A stretch of 64,000 bases of DNA from JAEWSN01 sp942493335. Lineage in GTDB: Bacteria; Bacillota; Clostridia; DSM-8532. Below, piece by piece: positions 1 to 8,778 of this stretch. Location: the NCBI GenBank assembly GCA_942493335.1, contig OW818693.1, positions 3,286,001 to 3,350,000 on the forward strand, written 5' to 3'. A model generated the notes under the pieces. The model was not told where the DNA came from. It saw only the letters and a list, made by a program, of their open reading frames with translations, and did no database searches. Numbering within the stretch: the stretch's first letter is position 1; every line of letters begins with the position of its first letter. A program made the position numbers and the translations under genes.

Positions 1-469
1 GACGAATGAGGTTCTTGATCTCCGCTATGTCTGTGGCGGCAATGTTCGGGATGTCGAGCGCATAAGCGCCGCAGTGCGCCTTTTTCGCTCCATCAGGGAA
101 TGTATAGGTGTATATATGGGTATCAGCATCGCCGCCACAGAAATTGCATCCGCTCTTGCAGCGCGGAGTTTTGCTTGGCGATTTCTCAATCGCATCACGG
201 ACAACCTCGGCATACTTTTGGGAATAGTTGTTGCAAGCTGAAAAGCGCAGTGCGAAAAAGGGGTCATTGGCCTTGTTCTTCTTGATACCCATTTTCGCGA
301 TTTGCTTATGATGCATGTCGCATTTGAAAGTCAGATTGGATCGTTCCTTTTGAGGATGATAGCCAAGTTCGGACAAGCAGGTGCTGATCTCCTGGTATAC
401 CGCTTTTGCATCCTGATCGAGCATGGACAAAAACTGATTCATCAATTCATCTTTTCTTCTAGTTTTCAT
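1..469 (-). CDS. Hypothetical protein, 3' end off the window
   Basis: The reading frame is open from an ATG at 469 to the window edge, at least 156 codons. A purine-rich ribosome binding site (GGAAGGAGA) lies just upstream of the ATG. The product starts MKTRRKDELMNQF and is hydrophilic, with a later Cys-rich patch (CKSGCNFCGG) that could bind a metal. I do not recognise the family. It lies on the same strand as most genes of the array and may be the left-most cassette gene visible. The start and RBS make it convincing as a gene; the function is unknown. Confidence 0.7.
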   Translation of the reverse strand, partial: MKTRRKDELMNQFLSMLDQDAKAVYQEISTCLSELGYHPQKERSNLTFKCDMHHKQIAKMGIKKNKANDPFFALRFSACNNYSQKYAEVVRDAIEKSPSKTPRCKSGCNFCGGDADTHIYTYTFPDGAKKAHCGAYALDIPNIAATDIAEIKNLIR

Positions 470-671
470 AGGTCGTTCTCCTTCCAGCAGAACACTAGTA
501 TGAGCAGTTATACGCCGATAATGCTTGTTCATTCATCGTTTCAGGATTGACAGTGAAGGGCTCTCAGGTATACGGTACAATGAACAGAAAAAGAAATCAA
601 TCAACAGAAAAGAAATCAATCTTGAAGTATTATGGCATTGAAGAAAACGTAAAGGCATTATTATCACGGGG

Positions 672-935
672 GATCCGATTCGTGTTTGGATAAAGAGAAT
701 CCTTGAATTTGATGCAAATCCAAAAGCCAAAATTGAGCCGTTCAGAGAGATAGATTGCGATCAACACGTCTTAAGAAAGATTGATGGACATCTTGAAAAT
801 CGAAACATCCCTTATATCAAGGCGAAAACCTGGACGGCGAATGCGTTTTACAGAGAAACAGAGGAGAAGATCGCACTACAGGTTTCCGAAGGCTGCGTTA
901 CGGGGCTAATGAAGCAGCGGTCTTTTAGCGTATAA
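672..935 (+). pseudogene. Nucleoside phosphorylase relic
   Basis: The plus frame from about 672 to the TAA at 933 reads ILEFDANPKAKIEP, then jumps to a stretch typical of the C-terminal half of uridine/purine nucleoside phosphorylases (KTWTANAFYRETEEK, then VSEGCVT). The catalytic core between these parts is missing. The conserved VEMECSA stretch that normally follows is replaced by an unrelated tail ending at the TAA. There is no credible start codon or RBS in frame. The gene has an internal deletion and is broken at both ends. It is one of the few plus-strand genes in this half and probably predates or flanks the array. The following bases to 1100 hold nothing recognisable. Confidence 0.6.
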
Positions 936-1100
936 AAATTCCGTAATGTAGTTCTGGGTCAAGTGCTTTTTTAGCGGTGATGATTTAAGCAGTGTGGAGT
1001 GGGATTCGCGTTCTTGGAAAAGCAGGGAAGAAATCGTGGAGAATCTCGTTGAAACATCATTAGAGATATGCTTGTAATTTTAGGTTTCTGACCTTTGTCG

Positions 1101-1988
1101 TTATTTTGTACCGCTTGTTGCCATCACCGTCGATGTGCTGAAATCCCATAGTTTTGTGCCATTTTCATATAGTTCGATTCGTTTATCAAACCGCTTGTTT
1201 ATCAGCTCAATCCCTCTTTCCATCTCGATATCTGATAAGGCGGCTGAATCGATCTTTTTGGCCTTGATCAGGCTATTGATAGAGAACAGGCGATTCACTT
1301 CAATCGACTCAATTGCCATATCATAAGGCACTTCGTAATTATCGGGGCAATACGACAGGATCGTGAAAAAGTGAACGTTGATTTCTCGAAACCCTGCCTT
1401 CTCCAGGATCGGCGCAAATTCATTTTCCTGAAGTGGATAAGCACAAACATTAAGCTGCTTTTCATACGCTGTACTGACATCCCATGCTCTGTTGAGAAGT
1501 GCCTTCTCTTCTTCTTCATCCGGCATATCCATGTTCGCTCTTGCATTCAGGCCTGGACGAACTGAGAAAATGACGATTTTTCCACCTCGTCTTAAAATAC
1601 GGTATTGTTCGCGCGTGAAGGCGTTTGGCTCAATATGCTCCATGACAGTATGGGAGAAGCATAAATCATACGATTCATCGCTGAACGGCATCGACAACGC
1701 ATCGCCCAACAAAAAAGTGCAATCGAGTCCCAATTCTTTTGTTTTCGTCCTTGCGAACTCAATATGACCGACATCATTATCGATACCTGTAACATTTACA
1801 TTAGGCAAATAGGCTTTTATTCGATGGCAGAACACGCCTCCTGCACATCCAATATCCAGCGCATCCATCCCGTCCTCAACTTTCATGGAAGAAAGCCAGA
1901 TATCCTTATTGCTCAAGTTGAACCGTAATCCTCTTGAACGATAGAGTTCTTCTGATGTTTGCACATATTCCGACCATGCATTTCCCAT
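1101..1988 (-). CDS. Class I SAM-dependent methyltransferase
   Basis: About 295 residues. The Rossmann motif I is LDIGCAGGVF, followed by an acidic motif II region (VTGIDND) and a post-motif stretch FSHTVMEHIE, as in the Methyltransf_11/25 families. It should transfer a methyl group from S-adenosylmethionine to an unknown substrate. The ATG at 1988 is chosen because GAGGTGG precedes it closely; a longer TTG-started form is less likely. The C-terminal extension of about 100 residues beyond the fold carries no motif I recognise. Scattered attC-like fragments (2033-2100) lie upstream. Confidence 0.8.
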   Translation of the reverse strand: MGNAWSEYVQTSEELYRSRGLRFNLSNKDIWLSSMKVEDGMDALDIGCAGGVFCHRIKAYLPNVNVTGIDNDVGHIEFARTKTKELGLDCTFLLGDALSMPFSDESYDLCFSHTVMEHIEPNAFTREQYRILRRGGKIVIFSVRPGLNARANMDMPDEEEEKALLNRAWDVSTAYEKQLNVCAYPLQENEFAPILEKAGFREINVHFFTILSYCPDNYEVPYDMAIESIEVNRLFSINSLIKAKKIDSAALSDIEMERGIELINKRFDKRIELYENGTKLWDFSTSTVMATSGTK

Positions 1989-2111
1989 CTGCCACCTCAA
2001 ACATGAATTGTTCCGCTACCAAAAGTGATTGTGGCGCTGATGTTTCAGACCCGCTGATACTGTGACCCGCGGCACCTCCTGATTCAGAGATGTGACACGA
2101 AAAGGCAAATG

Positions 2112-2774
2112 CTAAAGACCAAAGTGCTGCACCAGCTGTTCCAGCGTGTTATCAATTGTACTGTCACTACTACGAACGATGCTAAAAAGGTTGTTCTTTC
2201 TTACATCCTCATATACTTGATTTATCCCGATTCGAAAAAGTTCGTCTTGTACAGCGATTTTTTTCTCAGGTTCCTTTAGCGATAAAAGACACTCAAGAAA
2301 CTCTTTATGGTCTTCTCGTTTCCCATAGTTTTCACAGGTAACCATTTCAGGCTTCGCCAACAGGCATGCTGTTCGGTTAAATTCTGATATTTCAGTCAGC
2401 AATTCCATTGGAAACAAAACATCGGCTATTACCTTATTGTTCTGTGATAGCTTGATAAGTTCTACAATTGCATACTCAAGATATTCGTTATACCCATTGT
2501 AATCACCTGCCGCCAGGAACTCTTCGACCGATTGGCTGAAATAGGTCTCCCAATCAGTTATAGCTTGCCGTTTGGAAGCCCTTTTCTGATACTTCTCGTC
2601 AATGATTGATTGCCATGTTTTGAAACTCTCCTCATGCCAGTTATCATTAAAGTGAATGAAGCCATATCGCTTCGACAACTCTTTTGCCGCTGTTGTTTTA
2701 CCACCGCAAGCGGTTCCACAAAGAAAGTAAACATTTTTCAGGTTATGTCGCAAAATATTATTAGCAATATTCAT
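2112..2774 (-). CDS. P-loop kinase-like ATPase
   Basis: About 220 residues. The N-terminus carries a Walker A motif (CGTACGGKTTAAKEL, residues about 17-31) followed by HFNDNWHEES, resembling shikimate/adenylate-kinase-like small-molecule kinases. A clear RBS (AGAAAGGAGG) precedes the ATG at 2774, so the longer in-frame form is rejected. The downstream part is helical and acidic with no motif I recognise. Its substrate cannot be told. The adjacent upstream gene (2809-3186) is only 34 bp away, so the two may be co-transcribed. Confidence 0.75.
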   Translation of the reverse strand: MNIANNILRHNLKNVYFLCGTACGGKTTAAKELSKRYGFIHFNDNWHEESFKTWQSIIDEKYQKRASKRQAITDWETYFSQSVEEFLAAGDYNGYNEYLEYAIVELIKLSQNNKVIADVLFPMELLTEISEFNRTACLLAKPEMVTCENYGKREDHKEFLECLLSLKEPEKKIAVQDELFRIGINQVYEDVRKNNLFSIVRSSDSTIDNTLEQLVQHFGL

Positions 2775-2808
2775 ATTGTCCTCCTTTCTATGATATATTC
2801 TTCTTTTT

Positions 2809-3186
2809 CTATTCCAAATAAGGCTGGTAATGAGGCAATTCAGATTTGTACTCTTTGACGCTTGTAATTTTGTTTTGCGCATCGAAAACAAATATCGACA
2901 CACCGTCAAATTCCCCTTTATTATGGCTATACTCATACTTGAAATACCACTGAACAACGGTGGTACTGTTTTCATGAATAAACTGTTGTACGTCCCATGC
3001 AATCACAATGCCTTGTTTATTCCACTCTTCAAACCATTTTTCCATGCTATTTATCCCATGATACTCAGGGCCATAACACTCAGTGTAGATAATGGATGAC
3101 GCAAAGATTTTTGGAATTATGTCCTTGCTTTTGCTCTTCCACGCATTCATATACTGCTTTATCATCTCTTCTCTTGGATTATTCAT
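2809..3186 (-). CDS. SnoaL/NTF2-like protein
   Basis: About 125 residues. The pattern is that of the SnoaL-like NTF2 fold: an N-terminal helix (EEMIKQYMNAWKSK), then SIIYTECYGPEYHG and a strand-rich C-terminal half ending KITSVKEYKSELPHYQ. Such proteins are small cone-shaped dimers and may be enzymes, immunity-like or binding proteins. The ATG at 3186 is preceded by GAGGTGAGG; a GTG three codons earlier is the alternative. It probably shares a transcript with the downstream kinase-like gene. Specific function unknown. Confidence 0.75.
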   Translation of the reverse strand: MNNPREEMIKQYMNAWKSKSKDIIPKIFASSIIYTECYGPEYHGINSMEKWFEEWNKQGIVIAWDVQQFIHENSTTVVQWYFKYEYSHNKGEFDGVSIFVFDAQNKITSVKEYKSELPHYQPYLE

Positions 3187-3264
3187 TACCCTCACCTCAT
3201 GTCATGCACATCCCTGACTTTGCCATAACTTGGATTTCGTTATTGATGCATTTCTGCCGTTCCA

Positions 3265-3335
3265 TGAACCTATTGTCTTTGCGGTGGGCCTAAACCGGAG
3301 GCCTGTGACGCGCAACGGTTTTGGCATGTGAAGAA
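3265..3335. repeat. Decayed attC remnant
   Basis: The segment keeps pieces of the first attC family of this window (ctttgcggtgggcc at the left, gacgcgcaacggttttggc and gaagaagcgatgg at the right), but the central GC-rich palindrome is shortened and the terminal core sites are lost. It sits at the 3' side of the YdcF-like gene, the position expected of that cassette's attC on the minus strand. Confidence 0.5.
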
Positions 3336-3377
3336 GCGATGGCATATGGAGTTGCGCCCAATCGCACAAGGGAAACA

Positions 3378-3926
3378 CTAAAGAACCTTGTCCTTAAAAT
3401 AAGCTCCGATTTTCACCACTTCATCCATTACGACATCGACAAAGTCCTGATTGCTCTGCCAAGATTCTTTCGTAATGCCACGCCTATCGTCAATCGGACA
3501 GACGTAGAAATCAATAGTCTTGGGGAATACATATTGGTAAGTTAATAATGCCCTGCGGGCATGAAACGCTTTACATACAATCAGTGCGCGAGAACATACT
3601 ATCTCATTTTCTTGAAGAACTCTATATGAAAACGCGGCGTTTTCAAATGTATTCGTAGCTTTGTCTTCTCTGAGAATTGCAGAGTCAGGAACATCAAGTT
3701 CTGTAGCAATTTCTTTAAGAAAATCAAACTCGGTATTGTAATTCACTAGATTCTTGTTTGATCCACCACTTGGTAAAATATAGCGCGAAACGCCATTTTT
3801 GTATAGCTCTACAGCCTTCTCCATGAGTTTTTTGTGGCTCCCGCCAGGGACAAGAATAACATCCGCTAAATCGGTTGGCCTGCTATAGAAAATGAAATCG
3901 CTTATGCAATCATATCTTTTACTCAT
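3378..3926 (-). CDS. YdcF/SanA-like DUF218 protein
   Basis: 182 residues. It matches the DUF218 fold: ILVPGGSHKK near residue 25, ILPSGGSNKN, then ATNTFENAAF and ALIVCKAFHARRA. DUF218 members (YdcF, SanA, ElyC) have a Rossmann-like fold and act in envelope biology or bind nucleotide-like ligands. There is no signal peptide or membrane segment, so it is likely cytosolic. GGGGAGG lies 10 bases before the ATG. It is 68 bp downstream of the metallo-beta-lactamase gene on the same strand with no attC between, so the two could form one unit. Confidence 0.75.
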   Translation of the reverse strand: MSKRYDCISDFIFYSRPTDLADVILVPGGSHKKLMEKAVELYKNGVSRYILPSGGSNKNLVNYNTEFDFLKEIATELDVPDSAILREDKATNTFENAAFSYRVLQENEIVCSRALIVCKAFHARRALLTYQYVFPKTIDFYVCPIDDRRGITKESWQSNQDFVDVVMDEVVKIGAYFKDKVL

Positions 3927-3994
3927 CTGGCTAGTACCTCCCCGCTATATACATAAAGCTATACGCACCAATACAGCGGCCATAAATTATGTTC

Positions 3995-4768
3995 TTACTT
4001 ACTGACTAGCTCCAATGTATGCCTTGCCAAGTCTAAACTCCCCCAATTCCCGTGTCCCGGTACAACTATTTCTGCCTTTGAGTACTTTTCCAAGACTTTA
4101 TTAATTGTATCCGGCCATTGCTTAATATTTGCGTCTGAAATATTACCCTTATCTTTTGAGTCTATAGACTTTATTACACATCCGCCAAACAGCACTTTAT
4201 ATTGTGGAAACCAAACGGTTATATTGTCTATTGTATGTCCTTCGCCTGGGTAGAAAGTTTCCATATCAATGTTACCAACTGAAAAGTTCGGTTCTGAATC
4301 CAGGGTTGGTTGTGGCTTTTCATAGCCAATTTTCTCAGCCTCTTTAGCAGTCAACCTGGTGCTTCTGACATCAACATGGTTTTCTATCAAGGTATCAATT
4401 CCACCTATTCGGTCATCATGAGCATGGGTAATGATCGTAACAACGATATCCTTACTAAATACGCTTTTGGTTATGCTTATTAGTTCTTTCGTCTGCGCAT
4501 TATTCCAAGGGGTATCAATCAACACAATTCCCTTTGTAGAAACTACAACCAGTCCATTGGAAGGTGTTCTATTTCCATTATAACTTTCATATGTGGTATG
4601 CACCCAAATTTCATCATTGATCTTTGACAATTCTACGTAATTTGTATCATCTGATCCGCTTTTGATAAAGCTCTCAGTGACCTTGCCCTCGTCAGAGTTG
4701 TTGGAACACGATACCAAACATAGAGTCAATAAAATGCAAGAAACAAAAAACATATTGCGATTTTTCAT
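3995..4768 (-). CDS. Subclass B1 metallo-beta-lactamase, lipoprotein
   Basis: 257 residues. The N-terminus has a signal peptide with a lipobox (LVSC, Cys21), so the mature enzyme is probably a membrane-anchored extracytoplasmic lipoprotein. All B1 zinc ligands are visible: HAHDD at 115-119 (His115, His117, Asp119), His178 in GEGHT, Cys197 in GGCVIKS and His239 in PGHGNWG. Lys200 and Asn209 sit where B1 enzymes keep their substrate-binding Lys and Asn. Overall it resembles BcII-type enzymes, which hydrolyse penicillins, cephalosporins and carbapenems with two zinc ions; activity here is inferred, not shown. RBS AAAGGAG precedes the ATG. It sits 44 bp downstream of an APH-like kinase gene. Confidence 0.88.
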   Translation of the reverse strand: MKNRNMFFVSCILLTLCLVSCSNNSDEGKVTESFIKSGSDDTNYVELSKINDEIWVHTTYESYNGNRTPSNGLVVVSTKGIVLIDTPWNNAQTKELISITKSVFSKDIVVTIITHAHDDRIGGIDTLIENHVDVRSTRLTAKEAEKIGYEKPQPTLDSEPNFSVGNIDMETFYPGEGHTIDNITVWFPQYKVLFGGCVIKSIDSKDKGNISDANIKQWPDTINKVLEKYSKAEIVVPGHGNWGSLDLARHTLELVSK

Positions 4769-4811
4769 AAATGCTCCTTTCTTTCGTTTTTCTTATCCTA
4801 CAAAGGCCGAC

Positions 4812-5807
4812 CTAACTAATCTGGACATGGAAGCCCGGCCTTCCCGCATCAAACGCTAAAAATCCTTTATTGTTCATAATCCTGTCTACACAAGTCAGAA
4901 TAAAACCTTTATCCCATTCATGTAGTGGTGTTTGCTTTTCTAGAATTGTCGACAGGTAAATAAAATCACGCATCTTAAAAAACGGTTCCAATCCTGATAT
5001 CATTTCTTCGCAAAGCTCATTCTCGGTTATATATCCACGCAGAAGATGATAGTGCATCATTTTTGCATCATTAGCTCGATTGGGAAGATTGTGTGGGTCT
5101 GCCCCTATTAAGTAACAATGCATACATATAGCCAAATCAGCTGCAAACCATGAATATTCACATTCATCAAAATCAAAAATTGTGACTTGATCATTCGTGT
5201 CAATCATATAGTTCGATAATAAATAATCACCATGTGTTAGGCCAAAACAATTCCGATTTTTTGGTGCTTCTTTCATTTGCGACATAAACTCAGAAAAAAT
5301 CATATGCAGATTTATGTTATAGTTCATAAATATCTTGTCAGCCTTTATTATGTGCTGACTTTCATTCCATTGGCGCCTGATATATTTATTGCGGGGGGCA
5401 TACCCTTTCGATATTCTATGAATTTTACCGAGTTCTTTTCCAATCATAAAAAATCTGTTTTCTGTAAAGTCACAACGATCATCCCAATTATTGCCTAAAG
5501 CGAAAGAAAATGCAGCAGCGTGAAAAGGAGAATCATCAAGTTCAACGTAAACACAGTATGTATTGTTTTGAGTTTTCAACGGACAAACAACCTTACAACC
5601 ATTATCGAACAGGTGTTGTTGAAAATCCAGTTCGCCAATAATCTGTTCAATACACCGGTGATGTATTGATGTCAGTCGCAAAATAAACAATCCCTTCTGG
5701 TCGTCATATACTTTGAAAATCAGGTTATGTGATTTTCTTAGAAAAACCACTTTCTTTGCGCTAGAAACAAATTCCTTTGCTACGACTAGCAAATCGCTTT
5801 CGATCAT
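4812..5807 (-). CDS. APH/choline kinase-like phosphotransferase
   Basis: About 331 residues. The catalytic loop is THGDYLLSNYMI and the metal-binding motif is IFDFDECEYSWFAADLA, the Brenner-type HGDxxxxN and DFD pair of aminoglycoside phosphotransferases, homoserine kinase II and related enzymes. An N-terminal kinase lobe with a FILRLTSIHHR strand precedes it. The substrate could be an aminoglycoside or a metabolite; sequence alone does not decide. AGAGAGG lies 8 bases before the ATG at 5807, and an ATG two codons earlier (5813) is also possible. The gene lies upstream of the metallo-beta-lactamase gene, 44 bp apart, so both may be expressed together. Confidence 0.75.
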   Translation of the reverse strand: MIESDLLVVAKEFVSSAKKVVFLRKSHNLIFKVYDDQKGLFILRLTSIHHRCIEQIIGELDFQQHLFDNGCKVVCPLKTQNNTYCVYVELDDSPFHAAAFSFALGNNWDDRCDFTENRFFMIGKELGKIHRISKGYAPRNKYIRRQWNESQHIIKADKIFMNYNINLHMIFSEFMSQMKEAPKNRNCFGLTHGDYLLSNYMIDTNDQVTIFDFDECEYSWFAADLAICMHCYLIGADPHNLPNRANDAKMMHYHLLRGYITENELCEEMISGLEPFFKMRDFIYLSTILEKQTPLHEWDKGFILTCVDRIMNNKGFLAFDAGRPGFHVQIS

Positions 5808-5867
5808 ACGCATTACCTCTCTGCTTTATTAGCCATTCATTCATAATACTTCCTCGGACGCTGTTTC

Positions 5868-5960
5868 ATGGGCTGTCGAAACCATCATCTGCGACTGCTC
5901 CCGCTCCGAAAGCGCGCGACGCGCACCGGTTTCGGGCTGGTACCGAGACGATGTAATCTG
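5868..5960. repeat. Decayed attC remnant
   Basis: It retains the array's central palindrome (gcgcgcgacgcgcaccgg) and a left arm ending in gggctgtcgaaacc, but the arms no longer pair and the TAAC/GTTA ends are lost (the right end reads gatgtaatc). It lies at the 3' side of the histidine phosphatase gene. Confidence 0.5.
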
Positions 5961-6036
5961 ATGCGGATGATATACGCGTCCTATGGGTGATGATACGCTA
6001 TGCCCAAAAACCTCAGTTTTTATTCCAATAGTGTAG

Positions 6037-6576
6037 TCAAACGAGCACTAATGTCTTCTTCCTGAAGGATAGTGTTGTTATTTCAGCGTTTCTCAATGCT
6101 TTTTCGGTAACGGTTTCTTCCAGTTCTATTTTGCTTCGTAATGCCTTAATTGCAGCATCGTGGGAGACAATAATGATGTCTTTGGGATAGAACCTTTCGG
6201 CTGCATTGTATACGGCATTGTACACTCTGCGCTGTAACATCTCCCATTCTTCCATTCCTTCGTATTTGCCATCAGGGAATGCAACATCCCTTTCTTCCGC
6301 TGTCATTCCTGAAACCCGCCCTATTTCGCGTTCAGATAGGTCGGCATCCTCATAAATGCTATCAACACCCAATGTAACGGCGACTATTCGGGCTGTTTCA
6401 CTTGCACGTTTGAGCGGACTGGTTACTATCGCCATTATTTCATGTGACCGTATCTTCTCAGCACATTGGCGAGCTTGATTACGTCCATTTTCATTAAGCA
6501 CAATGTCAACTCGACCCTGCCACCTGCCAGAAGCGTTCCAATCAGTTTCACCATGACGAACAACATATATGTTCAT
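6037..6576 (-). CDS. Histidine phosphatase family protein (phosphoglycerate mutase-like)
   Basis: 179 residues. It opens with the RHG signature (YVVRHGETDWN, catalytic His near residue 8), has TSPLKRASETA in the middle, Glu in the LSEREIGRVSG region, and a second His in IIVSHDAAIKAL. This is the GpmB/CobC-type histidine phosphatase family; the reaction is phosphate removal through a phosphohistidine intermediate, substrate unknown. GAGAGGA lies 12 bases before the ATG, a little far. Decayed attC remnants flank it on both sides, so it is probably an old cassette gene. Confidence 0.82.
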   Translation of the reverse strand: MNIYVVRHGETDWNASGRWQGRVDIVLNENGRNQARQCAEKIRSHEIMAIVTSPLKRASETARIVAVTLGVDSIYEDADLSEREIGRVSGMTAEERDVAFPDGKYEGMEEWEMLQRRVYNAVYNAAERFYPKDIIIVSHDAAIKALRSKIELEETVTEKALRNAEITTLSFRKKTLVLV

Positions 6577-6700
6577 TTATTTCATCATTCCTCTCATGGC
6601 TTAATTACCATCAAAGATATAGGAAGACATATATTTTCAGGGCACTGTATACATAGTCCTAAGCACTTATGACAGCCGTGCCTTCCTCTCCATATCAGAC

Positions 6701-6801
6701 AAGGTCTTTGTGTCAGTGGAGCCACAAAACCGGGACTACAGAGCCCATCTTCGGAGGCGTGCGACGCGCAACGGTTTCGCAGTTTCATAGACACATGGTT
6801 G
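6701..6801. repeat. Decayed attC remnant
   Basis: The outer arms still pair partly (tgtgtc near 6709 with gacaca near 6790), and ttcggaggcgtgcgacgcgc marks the shared core. The inner arms and the terminal core sites are degraded. It separates the histidine phosphatase unit from the transposase relic. Confidence 0.5.
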
Positions 6802-6975
6802 AACCAAGCTGCTGTGCGGCAGCTTGCCCAGATAATTCCTTTTCCCTATTGTATCAGACCATCCTATACTTGCAAGAAAAGCTTGAAAGGATGGTCCCAC
6901 ACGGAAACGTATCTGGATCAACACCTCGTGTCACTAGAACTGCGCTGATTTTCCCATGTCACAAAGTAAACTTAT

Positions 6976-7690
6976 ATGGATCTGATGAGGAGATTCGTCA
7001 TGTTCGCCAAGGCAAGACCCGAAGAGTGCGATTATGAGGATGTCAGAAGGTTTCTTCATCATGCCATCAAGCGGGTTCTCGCTGCGGCAAGGAATCACAA
7101 ACAACGCGCAAGGCTCTCCGCCTGCTATTCTTCCGGGTTACGGGTCAACGAATTGGTTCACCTGAAAGCCAAAGACATCGAAAGCGAAAACATGTGTCTT
7201 TGCGTTCAGTGTGTCAAGGGCGGAAAAAATCGAAATACCATCCTGTCAAAAGAGAACCTTTTACGCCCGAGGCTGCATTACAGGCAGTATAGGCCGCAAG
7301 ACGGGCTGTTTCCCGGCGCATTTACTTGCGAACACCTCTTTGAGGAAATCGGCATCACGGCAGTGTGGCACACGTGGGGGCAGACGCTTGCATATCCTCC
7401 GCATATCCATTGCTTTGTGCCAGGAGGCGGGTTGTACGAAACCGGAATATCCTTCATGAAATCTCGCGATAAGTTCTTTTTGCCAGTGATGGCCTTATCG
7501 AATCTTTTCGGTGGGGGGGCTGCAGGTGTTCGAAAAGAGTGATCTTCTGGCCGGGAAGCTTATCCTGCATGGTTCGCATGAGCCTGGATCGAACGTCGAA
7601 GATCAGCTGTTGCTCGACAGCCTGTGCAAGAAGAAGGGGGTTATATATTGTAAAAGCCATTATGCCGGTATTTTCAAGTGATTTCACGGA
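6976..7690 (+). pseudogene. Tyrosine recombinase and IS91-type transposase relic
   Basis: The first half reads like a tyrosine recombinase catalytic domain (SACYSSGLRVNELVHLKAKD with the catalytic Arg, then CVKGGKNRNT), but it lacks the C-terminal HxxR and Tyr parts. It runs straight into sequence of an IS91-family HUH transposase: HTWGQTLAYPPHIHC, then VPGGGLYETG and KFFLPVMALSNLF, with the HIH pair kept. A frame change near 7530 is followed by further IS91-like residues to about 7690 (KLILHG, then GVIYCKSHYAGIF). Elements carrying a Y-recombinase next to an IS91 transposase are known. This copy is internally deleted and frameshifted, so it is inactive. Confidence 0.7.
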
Positions 7691-7807
7691 GGAAACGCAT
7701 GAATATCAGGGATGGAAATAAGGTGCAAGACCCATAGCACGTACTCCAGCGGATTCGTTCAACAGGATTTCCGCAATTTCCGAGATACTAAAATAACTTC
7801 CAAACTG

Positions 7808-7844
7808 AAGGCCATTCACAGAAGTTCGCTCTGTGAATGGCCTT
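7808..7844 (+). terminator. Strong hairpin, probable terminator
   Basis: A perfect 15-bp stem (aaggccattcacaga / tctgtgaatggcctt) has a 7-base loop and is followed by ttattct. It ends the transposase relic region and just precedes the first well-preserved attC. Confidence 0.7.
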
Positions 7845-7883
7845 TATTCTCAGGCAACTGCGGAAAGAATAGCATGCAATGTC

Positions 7884-7991
7884 ACTTAACGGTCTGCCTC
7901 TGCGCCGTGCTGAAACCTACCCCGCGGCTGCTACCGCTTCGGAGGCGCGCGACGGCACCGGTTTTAGGCAGTTGAATACACGTAGTTAGCT
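7884..7991 (-). repeat. attC site, chimeric arms
   Basis: The left end cacttaac and right end gttagc fit integron core sites. The left arm (gcctctgcgccgtgc) is of the first attC family, while the right arm (ggttttaggcagttgaatacac) is of the second family. The outer arms therefore do not pair properly. It marks the left limit of the well-preserved array. Confidence 0.7.
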
Positions 7992-8034
7992 GCCGTGTGT
8001 AGCTTCGGACTTCAATATGATGAATCCATATATC

Positions 8035-8457
8035 CTAATAGTACAGATAGTCTGAATGCCTGGGATATTTAGCCATGGCGGTTTTGTGCTTATTGAATCC
8101 CAATTTTGTATAAAAATCGACTGCTTCGAATGATGAAGTTAATCCAACCAGAAGCCCTTCATTGCCTTCGAGAAGCTTCTCAACAATACGTCGCCCAATG
8201 CCCTGTTTTCTGTGTGAAGAAAGTACGGACATATCATGGATCCATCCATAACACTCACCATCGGAAATTATTCTACCCGCTCCAATGATTATTTCTGAAT
8301 CCCATGCAGTAACGTAGCGATAACTATTGGTAAACGCTCTCCGTATTTTCTCTGTTTCACGGTCTCTCCCGAGACCCAGACACATACCGGTTTCACTATA
8401 ATGGTCAACTAATTTTTCCCACTCATTCTCACCTAAAGCAGTTTTGTATACAATCAT
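8035..8457 (-). CDS. GNAT N-acetyltransferase
   Basis: About 140 residues of one GNAT fold. The acetyl-CoA binding motif A is visible in SSHRKQGIGRRIVEKLL (Q/RxxGxG/A), followed by GLTSSFEAVDFYTKLGF, the usual C-terminal strand and helix. It should transfer an acetyl group from acetyl-CoA to an unknown amine. ATG 8457 is preferred because GGAGG sits five bases upstream, inside the longer alternative frame. It is one of four GNAT cassettes in this array. Confidence 0.82.
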   Translation of the reverse strand: MIVYKTALGENEWEKLVDHYSETGMCLGLGRDRETEKIRRAFTNSYRYVTAWDSEIIIGAGRIISDGECYGWIHDMSVLSSHRKQGIGRRIVEKLLEGNEGLLVGLTSSFEAVDFYTKLGFNKHKTAMAKYPRHSDYLYY

Positions 8458-8530
8458 TTCTTCCTCCATTCCGTGATGAGAAGTACTTCTTCAATTTTGG
8501 ATAATTGCATATGTAAAGTTCAGTCATGGC

Positions 8531-8644
8531 CGCTAACGTGCATGCCTTTGCGAAGTGCCGAAATCGTTACCCACGGCTGCTCCCGCTTCGGAGGCGCGCG
8601 ACGTGCAACGGTTTGGCATGATGAAAAGGCGACGAGATGTAACG
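8531..8644 (-). repeat. attC site, family A, degraded end
   Basis: Left core site gccgctaac; arms gcctttgcgaagtgccgaaa and cggtttggcatgatgaaaaggc pair around the GC-rich centre. The right core reads gtaacg instead of gttarc, so recombination there may be weak. Confidence 0.75.
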
Positions 8645-8778
8645 TGGAACGCATTATACTCAAATAATCTGTTCCCTTAAAACATAAAAATCATACTCGT
8701 CAGATGCTGTCATAACTTAATCCAAAGATATATTCGAATGTATTTATCACCCCATATTTAAGCCTCAATATACTTGAG

